A DNA stretch of 64,000 nucleotides from Flavobacterium sp. CECT 9288 (GTDB lineage Bacteria; Bacteroidota; Bacteroidia; Flavobacteriales; Flavobacteriaceae). The notes under the pieces were generated by a model. It did not search any database and had not been told where the DNA came from. It was given only the letters and a program-made list of their open reading frames with translations. The stretch spans positions 930,001-994,000 of the forward strand of contig NZ_OU957226.1 of the NCBI RefSeq assembly GCF_918731615.1, given 5' to 3'. Made by a program: the position numbers and the translations under genes. Shown in pieces: positions 36,885-46,148 of this stretch (positions within the stretch are counted from its first letter, which is position 1; each line of letters opens with the position of its first letter).

Positions 36885-39686
36885 TTGAAAACAAAGTTAT
36901 ACTTTATTCTTTTTTTATACTGTTTTTGTGCCTTCTCACAAGAGTTGCCGCCTATTGTAAAATATAGTTCTTCAACCTATGGCGCAGGAAATCAAAACTG
37001 GATGATTTCACAGGATAAAAAACAATTTATTTATCTAGCAAATAATGACGGACTACTCGAGTTTAATGGGTCTAACTGGGAACTGTATCCGTCCCCAAAC
37101 GAAACTATTATACGATCTGTTAAGGTTATAGGGAATAAGATTTATTCTGGTGCCTACATGGAATTTGGTTTTTGGAAACGAATGTCCAACGGGAAACTTA
37201 AATACTATTCCTTAAGTAAGAAAATTAAATACAAAATTCTTGATGATGAACAGTTTTGGAATGTTTTAGATTTTGAACAATGGGTTGTTTTTCAGTCTTT
37301 AAATAGAATGTATATTTATGATACTAAGACAGATACTTTTAACATCATTAGTCCCAAAAACAACATTACTAAATCTTTTCGTACTAAAGATGCTATTTAT
37401 TTTCAAATAGCAAATGAAGGTCTTTTTGAAATAGAAAGTGGTACGTATCGTCTTGTAACCAATGATCAAATTGTATTGCAAAATAAGATGGTAAATATTT
37501 TTGCTGATGATGATGGACTTCTTTTACAAACGCAACAAAATGGTTTTTTTAAACTTATTGATAAACGTTTGAGAAAAATTAAAACTGATGTGGACAATGA
37601 ATTTGCTACAGGTAATGTGTATTGCAGTCAGAGGTTAAGTGACGGAAGTTTTGCCTTAGGAACTATTTCAAATGGTGTTTTTATACTTGATTCAACAGGT
37701 AAATTGAAATTTCATATCACTCAAAATAAAGGTTTGAGTAATAATACTGTTTTATCACTCTATGAAGATGTTGATCAAAATGTATGGTTGGGACTTGACA
37801 ATGGTATCAATTGTATCAATTTGCGTTCGCCCATTCAAAATTATAGTGATGATACAGGAATATTGGGGACTGTTTACACCTCTTTAAAATGTAACGGGAA
37901 CTTATATGTAGGAACAAATCAAGGATTGTTTTTTAAAAAGGATTCTGTACAGGAGGAATTTCGTTTTGTGAGTGGTACTAAAGGTCAAGTTTGGTCTTTA
38001 TTTGAACATGATGGTACACTTTTTTGTGGCCATGATTCAGGAACATTTATTGTTGAGAATGGAATGGCTAAGAATATTTTTTCGGCCTCTGGAACTTGGA
38101 AATTTGAGGCGTCTCCAAATGACAAAGCACATCTTTTACAAGGAAATTATTATGGTATTTCAGTTTTAGAAAAAAGAAATAATCAATGGAGTTTTAGAAA
38201 TAAAATCAAAGGTTTTAATTACTCATCTAAGTATTTTGAGATTTTAAAAAATTCAGATATTTACGTAAGTCATGAATACAAAGGAGTTTTTAGACTGGAA
38301 CTTGATAAAGATCTATTGAAAGTAAAACGAGTGCAGGCTTATAAAACACCTCAAAAAGGGAAAAATGCAAGTTTAACTACCTTTAATAATGATGTTTATT
38401 ATGCTAACAAAGCAGGCATTTTTAAACTGAATCAAAAAACTAAACAGTTTATAAAGGATACTATACTGAGTACTGTTTTTGAAAAAGATGAATACACATC
38501 TGGTAAGTTAATTGTTGACAATTCTAACAAGATTTGGTTGTTTTCAAAGAATTACATTCATTATTTTTCGCTGAGTAAATTTAGCAAGCAACTTACGCAA
38601 AATGTAATTCCCATACCATCAGCTTTAACAAACTCTATGTTGGGATATGAAAATATAACTCAAATTTCTCACTCCAATTATTTAATAGGAACAACGGATG
38701 GATATTATATTTTAAATTTAAATGAATTAGGTTTAAAGAATTACAACATTTCATTATCAGGAATAACTACAAATAAACAAAACGAATCGTTTCAAAACCA
38801 AAGTATTCTAAGTGAGGGAAGTTTTAATCATGATGAAAATAACATTACAGTTTTTTATGCTGTACCAGAGTTCAATAAATATATAAATGTCGAGTTTCAG
38901 TACTTACTGGAAGGGTTTCAAGAGGAGTGGAGTGAATGGAGTGCCAAATCATCCGTTAATTTTAAGAATTTACCTCCGGGGAATTATACCTTAAAAGTTA
39001 GAGCAAAATATGCTAATTCTACTTTAGATAGTACCATATCCTATTCGTTTAGAATAAACAAACCTTGGTATTTTACTCATGTTGCACTTTTGATTTATTT
39101 AATTGTGCTGGTCTTTGCAGCAAGATTTATACACAAGGCTTACAAACGCTATTATCAACAATTAGAAAAAAAATTAATAGAGGAAAACAATCTGTTATTA
39201 GAAATAAAAGAGTTGGAGAACGAGCAAGAGGTTATGCGAATAAAAAATGAGCAACTTTCTCAAGTAGTTGATTCAAAAAATAAAGAATTGGCCGCATCTA
39301 CAATGAGTTTGAATAGTAAAAATGAGTTGTTGGCTTTTATCAAAGAAGATTTGAAAAAAACAAGTGAGGATGGCAATAAAAGTATAAAATCTGTAATTTC
39401 TACTATAAATAAAAACATCAATGAAGGAGATAGTTGGAGTATTTTTAAAGAGGCATTTGATAGTACCGATAAAGATTTCTTGAAAAAAATGAAGGCGGCG
39501 CATCCTACATTAACTCCAAATGATTTAAGATTATGTGCTTATTTAAGGCTTAATCTATCCTCAAAAGAAGTTGCCCCTTTATTGAACATATCGGTACGAA
39601 GTGTTGAGATAAAACGATATCGTTTGCGTAAAAAAATGGAATTGTCTCATGAGCAAGGACTTGTAGAGTACATTTTATCTGTATAG
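36885..39686 (+). CDS. Membrane-spanning one-component regulator: beta-propeller sensor, Y_Y_Y domain, LuxR-type HTH
   Basis: The 933-aa product has a signal peptide (residues 1-18, ending AFSQ). A two-component-regulator-type propeller follows (about 25-640) with repeats such as GLLEFNG, VLSLYEDVDQNVWLGLDNGI and NKIWLFSKN. A Y_Y_Y domain comes next (about 660-725, FKNLPPGNYTLKVRA), then one membrane helix (about 735-755), a coiled coil rich in Glu and Lys (about 757-835), and a LuxR/GerE-type helix-turn-helix (about 870-930; SSKEVAPLLNISVRSVEIKRYRLRKK). There are no histidine kinase or receiver domains, so the signal must pass straight through the membrane to the DNA-binding domain. Adjacent, same-strand placement upstream of susC marks it as the PUL's activator; the ligand would be a beta-glucan oligosaccharide. 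The start codon is TTG. Confidence 0.92.
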   Translation: MKTKLYFILFLYCFCAFSQELPPIVKYSSSTYGAGNQNWMISQDKKQFIYLANNDGLLEFNGSNWELYPSPNETIIRSVKVIGNKIYSGAYMEFGFWKRMSNGKLKYYSLSKKIKYKILDDEQFWNVLDFEQWVVFQSLNRMYIYDTKTDTFNIISPKNNITKSFRTKDAIYFQIANEGLFEIESGTYRLVTNDQIVLQNKMVNIFADDDGLLLQTQQNGFFKLIDKRLRKIKTDVDNEFATGNVYCSQRLSDGSFALGTISNGVFILDSTGKLKFHITQNKGLSNNTVLSLYEDVDQNVWLGLDNGINCINLRSPIQNYSDDTGILGTVYTSLKCNGNLYVGTNQGLFFKKDSVQEEFRFVSGTKGQVWSLFEHDGTLFCGHDSGTFIVENGMAKNIFSASGTWKFEASPNDKAHLLQGNYYGISVLEKRNNQWSFRNKIKGFNYSSKYFEILKNSDIYVSHEYKGVFRLELDKDLLKVKRVQAYKTPQKGKNASLTTFNNDVYYANKAGIFKLNQKTKQFIKDTILSTVFEKDEYTSGKLIVDNSNKIWLFSKNYIHYFSLSKFSKQLTQNVIPIPSALTNSMLGYENITQISHSNYLIGTTDGYYILNLNELGLKNYNISLSGITTNKQNESFQNQSILSEGSFNHDENNITVFYAVPEFNKYINVEFQYLLEGFQEEWSEWSAKSSVNFKNLPPGNYTLKVRAKYANSTLDSTISYSFRINKPWYFTHVALLIYLIVLVFAARFIHKAYKRYYQQLEKKLIEENNLLLEIKELENEQEVMRIKNEQLSQVVDSKNKELAASTMSLNSKNELLAFIKEDLKKTSEDGNKSIKSVISTINKNINEGDSWSIFKEAFDSTDKDFLKKMKAAHPTLTPNDLRLCAYLRLNLSSKEVAPLLNISVRSVEIKRYRLRKKMELSHEQGLVEYILSV

Positions 39687-39723
39687 GTTGCAGTTTTTTG
39701 GGTCAAAAAAACTATACATTACC

Positions 39724-39739
39724 ACAACATTAACGTTGT
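39724..39739. promoter_or_regulatory. Near-palindromic candidate operator upstream of susC
   Basis: ACAACATTAACGTTGT is a 16-bp near-perfect palindrome (one mismatched pair). It lies 38 bases after the regulator stop and 186 bases before the SusC ATG. This is where a dimeric LuxR-type regulator could bind, but no second copy was found, so the assignment is speculative. The rest of the 238-bp gap (39687-39924) is AT-rich, with no exact TAnnTTTG match. Confidence 0.35.
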
Positions 39740-39924
39740 CGTTGATTTTTTTTGGGGATTTAAGATTTTATTAAGATTTAGATTTCACAGCAAATTAGGT
39801 GATAAATTGAGAAATCATCAGTAATACTACTTTTTTTTTGCTTTGTATGTTTTTTGTTGTGGTTCTAATTTACTAATTAGCACTCTTTAGGTGTTAATTT
39901 TATAATTCACAAAAAACATAAATT

Positions 39925-42900
39925 ATGAAGTCAAACTATCTATTAATCTTATTTCTATTTATTACCACTGTAGGTTTTTCACAAGGGTATGATGTAGGAG
40001 GTGTTGTCAAAGAGGCAAGTTCTGGTTTACCAATACCAGGGGTAAATATTCAAGTAAAAAATTCTTCATCAGGAACCACTACAGATTTTGATGGTCGTTT
40101 TTATGTAAAAGGCGTTTCGCCTAATTCCGTTTTAATATTTTCTTTCGTAGGTTTTAAAAGTGTAGAATATAAGGTTACACAAGCCACACAGAACCTTTCT
40201 ATTGTTTTAAAAGAAGATGCAAATACATTAGATGAAATTGTTGTCATAGGTTATGGATCACAAAAAAAGCGAGAAGTAACAGGAGCAGTTTCTGTTGTAG
40301 ATAGCAAAACACTTGAGGTATTAAAACCAGTTAGAGTGGAACAAGCATTGCAAGGAACCGTGTCTGGAGTAAATGTTACCTCTACATCTGGAGCACCTGG
40401 AGCAGCTTTAGATATAAGAATTAGAGGTATTGCTACGAATGGAGAAAATAGACCTACTACTATTATAGATGGTTATGTTGGCGAGTTAGGCTTACTAAAT
40501 CCTAATGATATAGAAACGATTACGGTATTAAAAGATGCTCAAGCTGCCATTTATGGTACTATTGGTGCCAATGGTATTATCTTGATTACAACCAAATCAG
40601 GTAAAAAGAATACTAAATCCAAAATAAGTTATAACGCTTACACTGGTTTTCAAGAAACTTCAAGAAAGTTACCTATGCTTAATGCAACCGAGTATGCTTT
40701 GTTGCTTAACGAAAGTTATGCTAATGGTGGTAACGCAATTCCTTTTCCAAATGTATCAGGTTTGGGTAAAGGTTCCGACTGGCAGAATGAAATTTTTAGT
40801 ACTTCAGTTCCAATAATCAATCATGATATTTCTTTCTCTGGAGGATCTGATAAAATAACCTATGCAGTAAGTGGTTCTCATATTGATCAAGAAGGGATCA
40901 TTGGAGAAAAAAAATCAGGCTTTTTAAGAAATACTGCAAGAATTGCACTTGGTGCTGATGTTACTGATAGATTGAAATTAAAAACGAATGTTATTTACAC
41001 TTATTTTACCAGAAATACACTTAATGAAGGTGGTTTAGGCTCAGTGTTATTTAATGCGTTGAATATGCCGTCTACACTAAAACCGTATGATGCTAATGGT
41101 GATTTTACTCTTGCTGGTACGGGTCTTGGTAACGAAATAATAAATCCTTTAGCTCAAATTGCAAATACCTATAACGATTATAATTTCAAAAAACTAAATG
41201 GTAATTTTGGTTTAGATTACAAACTATTTAAAGATTTTGTGATTACTACTTCACTAGGATTTAATACGTCTAATAGCGAGTCGAAGACATTTTCTAAACA
41301 AATCAGTTATGGAGGAAAAGTTTTTGATGTACAAAGAAGTTCTGTAACTCAAGGTGCTATAAACGACAATAATTATTCATTTGATATTTACGGTACCTAT
41401 ACTAAGAAAATTGCCGATGCGCATAATATCACAGCAACTATAGGTAACACTATTTTTAAAGAGTACGGTAATGGTTTGTTTGCCACAGGTTTTGATGTTC
41501 CTTATAATTCATGGGAATTTGCTGATATTGCTCTAACTAGAGGAATAGCAACTTTTGTCACAAACAGTTCCTACAATTATGATGAACGTAGACTTTCTTA
41601 TTTTGCAAGAGGTCAGTATGATTATAAAGGCAAGTACCTTTTCTCGGCAATGATTCGTCGTGATGCTTCTACAAAATTTGGACCAGGAAACAAAGTGGCT
41701 TACTTCCCTTCATTTACAGCTGGTTGGGTAGTATCTGATGAGAGTTTCTTTGGACAAGATAAGTTTGTTAATTTCATGAAATTTAGAGGAAGTTACGGAA
41801 CTTTAGGAAACGATCAAATCCCTAACAATGGATATATTTCTCAATTAAATGGTGAGGCAACTTACGTTTTTAATGATGTGTTAGTGAATGGTTTTGCTGT
41901 AGGGCAAATTCCAAACGCTAATTTGAAATGGGAAGAAGCTCGCAAGTTTGATATAGGTTTGGATTTACGATTTCTTCAAAACAAAATATCATTTGTAGCC
42001 GATTATTTTATTGACACAAGAGCTGATTTGTTAATTCCATTTATTCCTGTTTCTGGTATCAATGGTGCTGCTGCACCAGGATCTAATGCACCGACAATTA
42101 ATGCTGGTACGGTTAGAAATACTGGTTTAGAGCTAGCTCTAGATTATAAAAATAAGTTTTCAGATTCCTTTTCTTTAAGCGTAGGATACAATGTTACTTT
42201 CTTGAAAAACGAAGTGCTAGAGGTGAACAATGGTATTGGGTATCTTGAGGGAGGATCCTTTGGAGTTGGCCAACCACCACCACCATCAAGAATGGAAGCA
42301 GGTAGACCAATTGGTTATTTCTACGGCTATAAAACTGATGGAATTTTTCAGAATCAAGCCGAAGTAAGTGCGCATCCATCTCAATTATCATTAGGAGCAG
42401 AAGCAAGTCCGGGTGATTTAAGATTTGTTGATGTAAATGGTGATGGTGTTTTAAATGCCAGTGATAGAACTAACATAGGTGATCCAATTCCTGAGGCTAC
42501 AATGGGTTTCAATGTTCAAATGAACTATAAAAATTTTGATTTTGCCATGTATACTTTTGCCTCTGTAGGCAATGATATGGTTCGAAATTATGAAAGAAAC
42601 CTAACAGATGTTAACAGACTGAATTATGTTTTAGACCGTTGGACAGGCGAAGGAAGTACAAATAGCACTCCTAGAGTTACTACAGGTGCAACAGGTAACT
42701 CTAATTTTTCAAGTTTCTTTGTTGAAGATGCTTCGTATGCAAGAATCCAAAACATACAGTTAGGATACGCTCTTGAAAATAAGTTTATTGAAAAAGCTGG
42801 TCTTTCAAAAGTTAGGTTGTATGCCGGTGTAAACAACTTGTACACTTTTACAAAATACAAAGGTTTTGATCCAGGGGCATCTAGTGGAGCTCCATTGGGT

Positions 42901-42969
42901 GGAGGTATTGACAATGGTTTTTACCCTATTCCAAGAACGTACTTGTTAGGTTTGAACATTAATTTTTAA
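39925..42969 (+). CDS. SusC/RagA-family TonB-linked outer-membrane receptor
   Basis: The 1,014-aa product has a signal peptide ending GFSQG. A CarboxypepD_reg domain follows (about 22-100, GVVKEASSGLPIPGVNIQVK), then the conserved TonB-box-like stretch LDEIVVIGYGSQKKREVTGAV (in two adjacent motifs), a plug domain (about 120-230; DIRIRGI, NPNDIETITVLKDAQAAIYG) and a long barrel ending LLGLNINF. SusC proteins import oligosaccharides through the outer membrane with TonB energy. The gene starts the structural part of the PUL and is followed 11 bases later by susD. Given the GH16 and GH3 enzymes downstream, the cargo is probably laminarin-type beta-1,3-glucan oligosaccharide. Confidence 0.96.
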   Translation: MKSNYLLILFLFITTVGFSQGYDVGGVVKEASSGLPIPGVNIQVKNSSSGTTTDFDGRFYVKGVSPNSVLIFSFVGFKSVEYKVTQATQNLSIVLKEDANTLDEIVVIGYGSQKKREVTGAVSVVDSKTLEVLKPVRVEQALQGTVSGVNVTSTSGAPGAALDIRIRGIATNGENRPTTIIDGYVGELGLLNPNDIETITVLKDAQAAIYGTIGANGIILITTKSGKKNTKSKISYNAYTGFQETSRKLPMLNATEYALLLNESYANGGNAIPFPNVSGLGKGSDWQNEIFSTSVPIINHDISFSGGSDKITYAVSGSHIDQEGIIGEKKSGFLRNTARIALGADVTDRLKLKTNVIYTYFTRNTLNEGGLGSVLFNALNMPSTLKPYDANGDFTLAGTGLGNEIINPLAQIANTYNDYNFKKLNGNFGLDYKLFKDFVITTSLGFNTSNSESKTFSKQISYGGKVFDVQRSSVTQGAINDNNYSFDIYGTYTKKIADAHNITATIGNTIFKEYGNGLFATGFDVPYNSWEFADIALTRGIATFVTNSSYNYDERRLSYFARGQYDYKGKYLFSAMIRRDASTKFGPGNKVAYFPSFTAGWVVSDESFFGQDKFVNFMKFRGSYGTLGNDQIPNNGYISQLNGEATYVFNDVLVNGFAVGQIPNANLKWEEARKFDIGLDLRFLQNKISFVADYFIDTRADLLIPFIPVSGINGAAAPGSNAPTINAGTVRNTGLELALDYKNKFSDSFSLSVGYNVTFLKNEVLEVNNGIGYLEGGSFGVGQPPPPSRMEAGRPIGYFYGYKTDGIFQNQAEVSAHPSQLSLGAEASPGDLRFVDVNGDGVLNASDRTNIGDPIPEATMGFNVQMNYKNFDFAMYTFASVGNDMVRNYERNLTDVNRLNYVLDRWTGEGSTNSTPRVTTGATGNSNFSSFFVEDASYARIQNIQLGYALENKFIEKAGLSKVRLYAGVNNLYTFTKYKGFDPGASSGAPLGGGIDNGFYPIPRTYLLGLNINF

Positions 42970-42980
42970 TCTGAATAAAA

Positions 42981-44456
42981 ATGAAAAAATATCTTTTTAG
43001 TATTGTAATGACAGCAGCTATAGCCATGGCTATCATTTCATGTAACGATGAGTTCGTAGACAGACCTGTTGAGTATTCTATTGATTCTGAAAATTATTTC
43101 AACTCAAAAGAAGACTATGACAAAGCATTGATTGCTGCATATGATTTATTACAGTCTAGTTATATGAATGTTTTAGTTGGTGAAATAGCCTCAGACAACA
43201 CTTTAGCAGGAGGTGAGAATGCATCAAATGAGCCAGGTATTCAGCAAATTGATGATATGATTCATACGCCAGTTAACAAACAATTAAAAAACCTTTGGGA
43301 TTGGATGTTTGCAGGTGTACAAAGAGCAAATTATATTTTAGAATTTAAAAATAAAACTGATTTTCAAGGCAAAAATCAAATTATTGCCGAAACTCGATTT
43401 CTAAGAGCATACTATCATTTTGAATTAGTAAAATGGTTTGGTGGTATCCCGATGAAAGGAGACGCAAGATTTGTTCCAGGAGATGAGAAAAAAATGCCTC
43501 GTTCTTCAAAAGCAGAAGTTTATTCATCTATAGAAGCCGATTTAATTTTTGCCTCTGAAAATTTACCTTTAACAACTACTCAAAAAGGAAGAGCAACTCG
43601 TGGAGCAGCGCTTGCTTTGTTAGGAAAAGCCTATTTGTATCAAAACAAATTTGCACCAGCCGCTGCAACTTTTGATAAGTTGATAACGTCAGGGAGTTAC
43701 TCATTAGTTTCAAATTACAATACGATATTTGAAAACGAAGGTGAAAACGGACCAGAATCTGTTTTTGAAGTACAATATACAGATGTTGAGGGTGCCAATT
43801 TTGAATGTCTTCAATGTAGTGAAGGGAATGTTGCCGTAGGTTTTAGTGGTCCTCGTAGCTATAGTGGAGATTTATTTACTTCTGGATATAGCTTTAATGT
43901 TCCTACACAAAAAATTGTTAATGCTTTCGAAGCCGGTGATAATCGTAAAGCAGTTGCTATTCTTGATATTGAAGCTTGGGCAGCTAGTACAGGAGCAACT
44001 TTTGGAAAAGGATACGAGCATACTGGTTTTTTTAACAGAAAGTACATACCTAGAAAAAGAAGCACAACTGCTCAAAATGATTTAAACTTGACAAATCCTA
44101 ACAACTACCGTGCTATTCGATATGCCGATGTATTATTAATGGCAGCAGAGGCTTTCAACCGCGGTGGAATAGACGATGTAAAAGCAAGAGGATACCTAAA
44201 TTTAGTTCGCAGACGTGCTTTTGGGGACTTGAACCATGACATCAGCTCTTCTGGCGCAGCTTTAACAGATTTTATTTTAGCCGAAAGAAGAGTAGAATTA
44301 GCAGGAGAGGGACATCGTTTCTTTGATTTAGTTCGTACTGGTAAAGCTGCACAAGAAATCCCAGGATTTACAGCTAATAAACACGAATTATTCCCTATCC
44401 CTATTGAGGAAATTCAGTTTTCTAATGGGAATTGGAAACAAAATCAAGGGTATTAA
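42981..44456 (+). CDS. SusD/RagB-family glycan-binding lipoprotein
   Basis: The 491-aa product has a lipoprotein signal with lipobox IISC (Cys near residue 21). The alpha-helical TPR-rich SusD fold follows: YFNSKEDYDKALIAAYDLLQ at the N-terminus, RFLRAYYHFELVKWFGGIPM, LGKAYLYQNKFAPA, RYADVLLMAAEAFNR, and the C-terminal LAERRVELAGEGHRFFDLVR and LFPIPIEEI. SusD caps the SusC barrel and binds the incoming oligosaccharide. It is 11 bases downstream of SusC and 20 bases upstream of the next lipoprotein gene, clearly one transcript. Confidence 0.97.
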   Translation: MKKYLFSIVMTAAIAMAIISCNDEFVDRPVEYSIDSENYFNSKEDYDKALIAAYDLLQSSYMNVLVGEIASDNTLAGGENASNEPGIQQIDDMIHTPVNKQLKNLWDWMFAGVQRANYILEFKNKTDFQGKNQIIAETRFLRAYYHFELVKWFGGIPMKGDARFVPGDEKKMPRSSKAEVYSSIEADLIFASENLPLTTTQKGRATRGAALALLGKAYLYQNKFAPAAATFDKLITSGSYSLVSNYNTIFENEGENGPESVFEVQYTDVEGANFECLQCSEGNVAVGFSGPRSYSGDLFTSGYSFNVPTQKIVNAFEAGDNRKAVAILDIEAWAASTGATFGKGYEHTGFFNRKYIPRKRSTTAQNDLNLTNPNNYRAIRYADVLLMAAEAFNRGGIDDVKARGYLNLVRRRAFGDLNHDISSSGAALTDFILAERRVELAGEGHRFFDLVRTGKAAQEIPGFTANKHELFPIPIEEIQFSNGNWKQNQGY

Positions 44457-44476
44457 AAAACTAACATAATTTAGAT

Positions 44477-46072
44477 ATGAAAAAGTTACAATTAATTCTA
44501 AGTATTTTCATTCTGACCCTTTCTTTTGGGTGTACGGAGGAAAATAATGATGTAGATTTAGAAACTATAGGTGCACCAAAAAACGTGTCGGCACTTACAA
44601 CCATTACTCAAGATAACTCCGGTAATGTTACTTTTTTGCCAAAAGGTGAAGGAGTAACTCAATTTGAAATCTTTTTTGGAGATGCTACAACAAAGTCTGT
44701 TATTGTGAATCCTGGCGGGACATACACCCACAAATACCGCGAAGGAGTTTTTAAAGCAAAAATTATCGGGATAACTCTCAACGGTAAAAAAACCGAAACC
44801 ATTCAAGACGTAACGGTCTCTTTTTTAGCGCCTAGAAATTTAGTTGCGACTGTGGCAATTGGTAGTAATTTAAGCGTAAATGTTTCTGCAGAAGCAGAAT
44901 TAGAGACTTTTTTTCAAGTTTATTTTGGTGATGTTCCTAATGAAGTTCCAGTAGATTTTATGCAAGGTGAAGTAATAACCCACACCTACAAAACTCCAGG
45001 AACTTACAATGTACGTGTTGTAGCATTGAGTGGTGGTGCAGCAACTACTCAAAAAATAACTCCAGTAACGGTTACAAATTTATTTGCTGCTCCAGCTCCA
45101 ACTGTTCCTGCTGCAAATGTTATCTCTATGTTTAGCGATAGCTACACTAATGTTGCGGTTGATACTTGGAGAACTTCTTGGTCACAAGCAACTTTAGAGG
45201 ATATTGATATCAGTGGAAACAAAGCAAAAAAATACAGCGCATTAAATTTTGTAGGTATAGAGGCTACTTCTTCTCCTATAAACGCATCAGCTATGACATT
45301 TTTTCATATTGATATTTGGTCGTCAGATGTAACCGAATTCAAAGTAAAACTAGTTGATTTTGGTGCAAACGGAACCTTTGACGGTGGTGATGATAGAGAA
45401 CACGAAATAACCATTGCCAATCCTAAAAAAGAGGAATGGGTCAGTTTAGACATTCCTTTAAGTGATTTTACAGGATTAACTACACGTTCGCACATTGCGC
45501 AATTAATTTTAGTAGGAGCTCCAGCAGGAAGTAATACGGTTTATGTAGACAATGTGTTTTTCTACAACACTGCAGGCTCTGTTACTGCAGCGCCAACACC
45601 TACACGTCCTGCATCAAGTGTGATTTCTATGTTTAGTGATGCATATACAAATGTAGCTGTCGATACTTGGAGAACTTCTTGGTCTAGTGCAACATTAACT
45701 GATTTGAGTATAAGTGGAAATGCAACTAAAAAATATAGCGCCCTAAATTTTGTGGGTATTGAGGCTACTTCAACTCCTATAAATGCAACTGCTATGACTC
45801 ATTTTCATACTGATGTTTGGTCTTCTGATTTTACACAATTCAAGATTAAACTAGTTGATTTTGGTGCCGATGGAGCTTTTAGTGGAGGCGATGATGTTGA
45901 ACACGAAATAACAGTAAATTCTCCAGCCCAAGGATCGTGGGTTAGTCTTGATATTCCATTGAGTCAATTTACAGGTTTAACTACAAGAGCACATATTGCA
46001 CAATTAATTTATGTAGGAGCACCATCGGGTAACAATACGGTTTATATTGATAATGTTTACTTTCACAACTAA
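44477..46072 (+). CDS. SusE-position surface glycan-binding lipoprotein with PKD and duplicated C-terminal modules
   Basis: The 531-aa product has a lipobox ending FGC (Cys near residue 19). Two PKD/Ig-like domains (about 30-118 and 118-200; GGTYTHKYREGVFKAKI and THTYKTPGTYNVRVVAL) lead to two consecutive, closely related modules of about 160 residues each (about 207-365 and 372-531), opening VISMFSD and ending YVDNVFFYN or YIDNVYFHN. These look like carbohydrate-binding beta-sandwich modules. The gene occupies the SusE/F position between susD and a GH16, and probably presents beta-glucan at the cell surface. It lacks catalytic motifs of the neighbouring hydrolases. Carbohydrate binding is inferred from context and fold-like pattern. 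Confidence 0.85.
   Translation: MKKLQLILSIFILTLSFGCTEENNDVDLETIGAPKNVSALTTITQDNSGNVTFLPKGEGVTQFEIFFGDATTKSVIVNPGGTYTHKYREGVFKAKIIGITLNGKKTETIQDVTVSFLAPRNLVATVAIGSNLSVNVSAEAELETFFQVYFGDVPNEVPVDFMQGEVITHTYKTPGTYNVRVVALSGGAATTQKITPVTVTNLFAAPAPTVPAANVISMFSDSYTNVAVDTWRTSWSQATLEDIDISGNKAKKYSALNFVGIEATSSPINASAMTFFHIDIWSSDVTEFKVKLVDFGANGTFDGGDDREHEITIANPKKEEWVSLDIPLSDFTGLTTRSHIAQLILVGAPAGSNTVYVDNVFFYNTAGSVTAAPTPTRPASSVISMFSDAYTNVAVDTWRTSWSSATLTDLSISGNATKKYSALNFVGIEATSTPINATAMTHFHTDVWSSDFTQFKIKLVDFGADGAFSGGDDVEHEITVNSPAQGSWVSLDIPLSQFTGLTTRAHIAQLIYVGAPSGNNTVYIDNVYFHN
45095..46069 (+). repeat. Tandem duplication of a binding module in the SusE-like gene
   Basis: Two in-frame modules (about 45095-45571 and 45592-46069) share VDTWRTSWS, KKYSALNFVGIEATS, KLVDFGA, HEIT, WVSLDIPLS and FTGLTTR in the same order. 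The DNA has diverged moderately, so the duplication is older than the adhesin array. Confidence 0.85.
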
Positions 46073-46148
46073 TTAGGGTTTTAACTTTTAAAATTAGCAT
46101 TAATAGTTAGTGTACATTATTACAATTTGAATTTTAAAAAATAATAAA

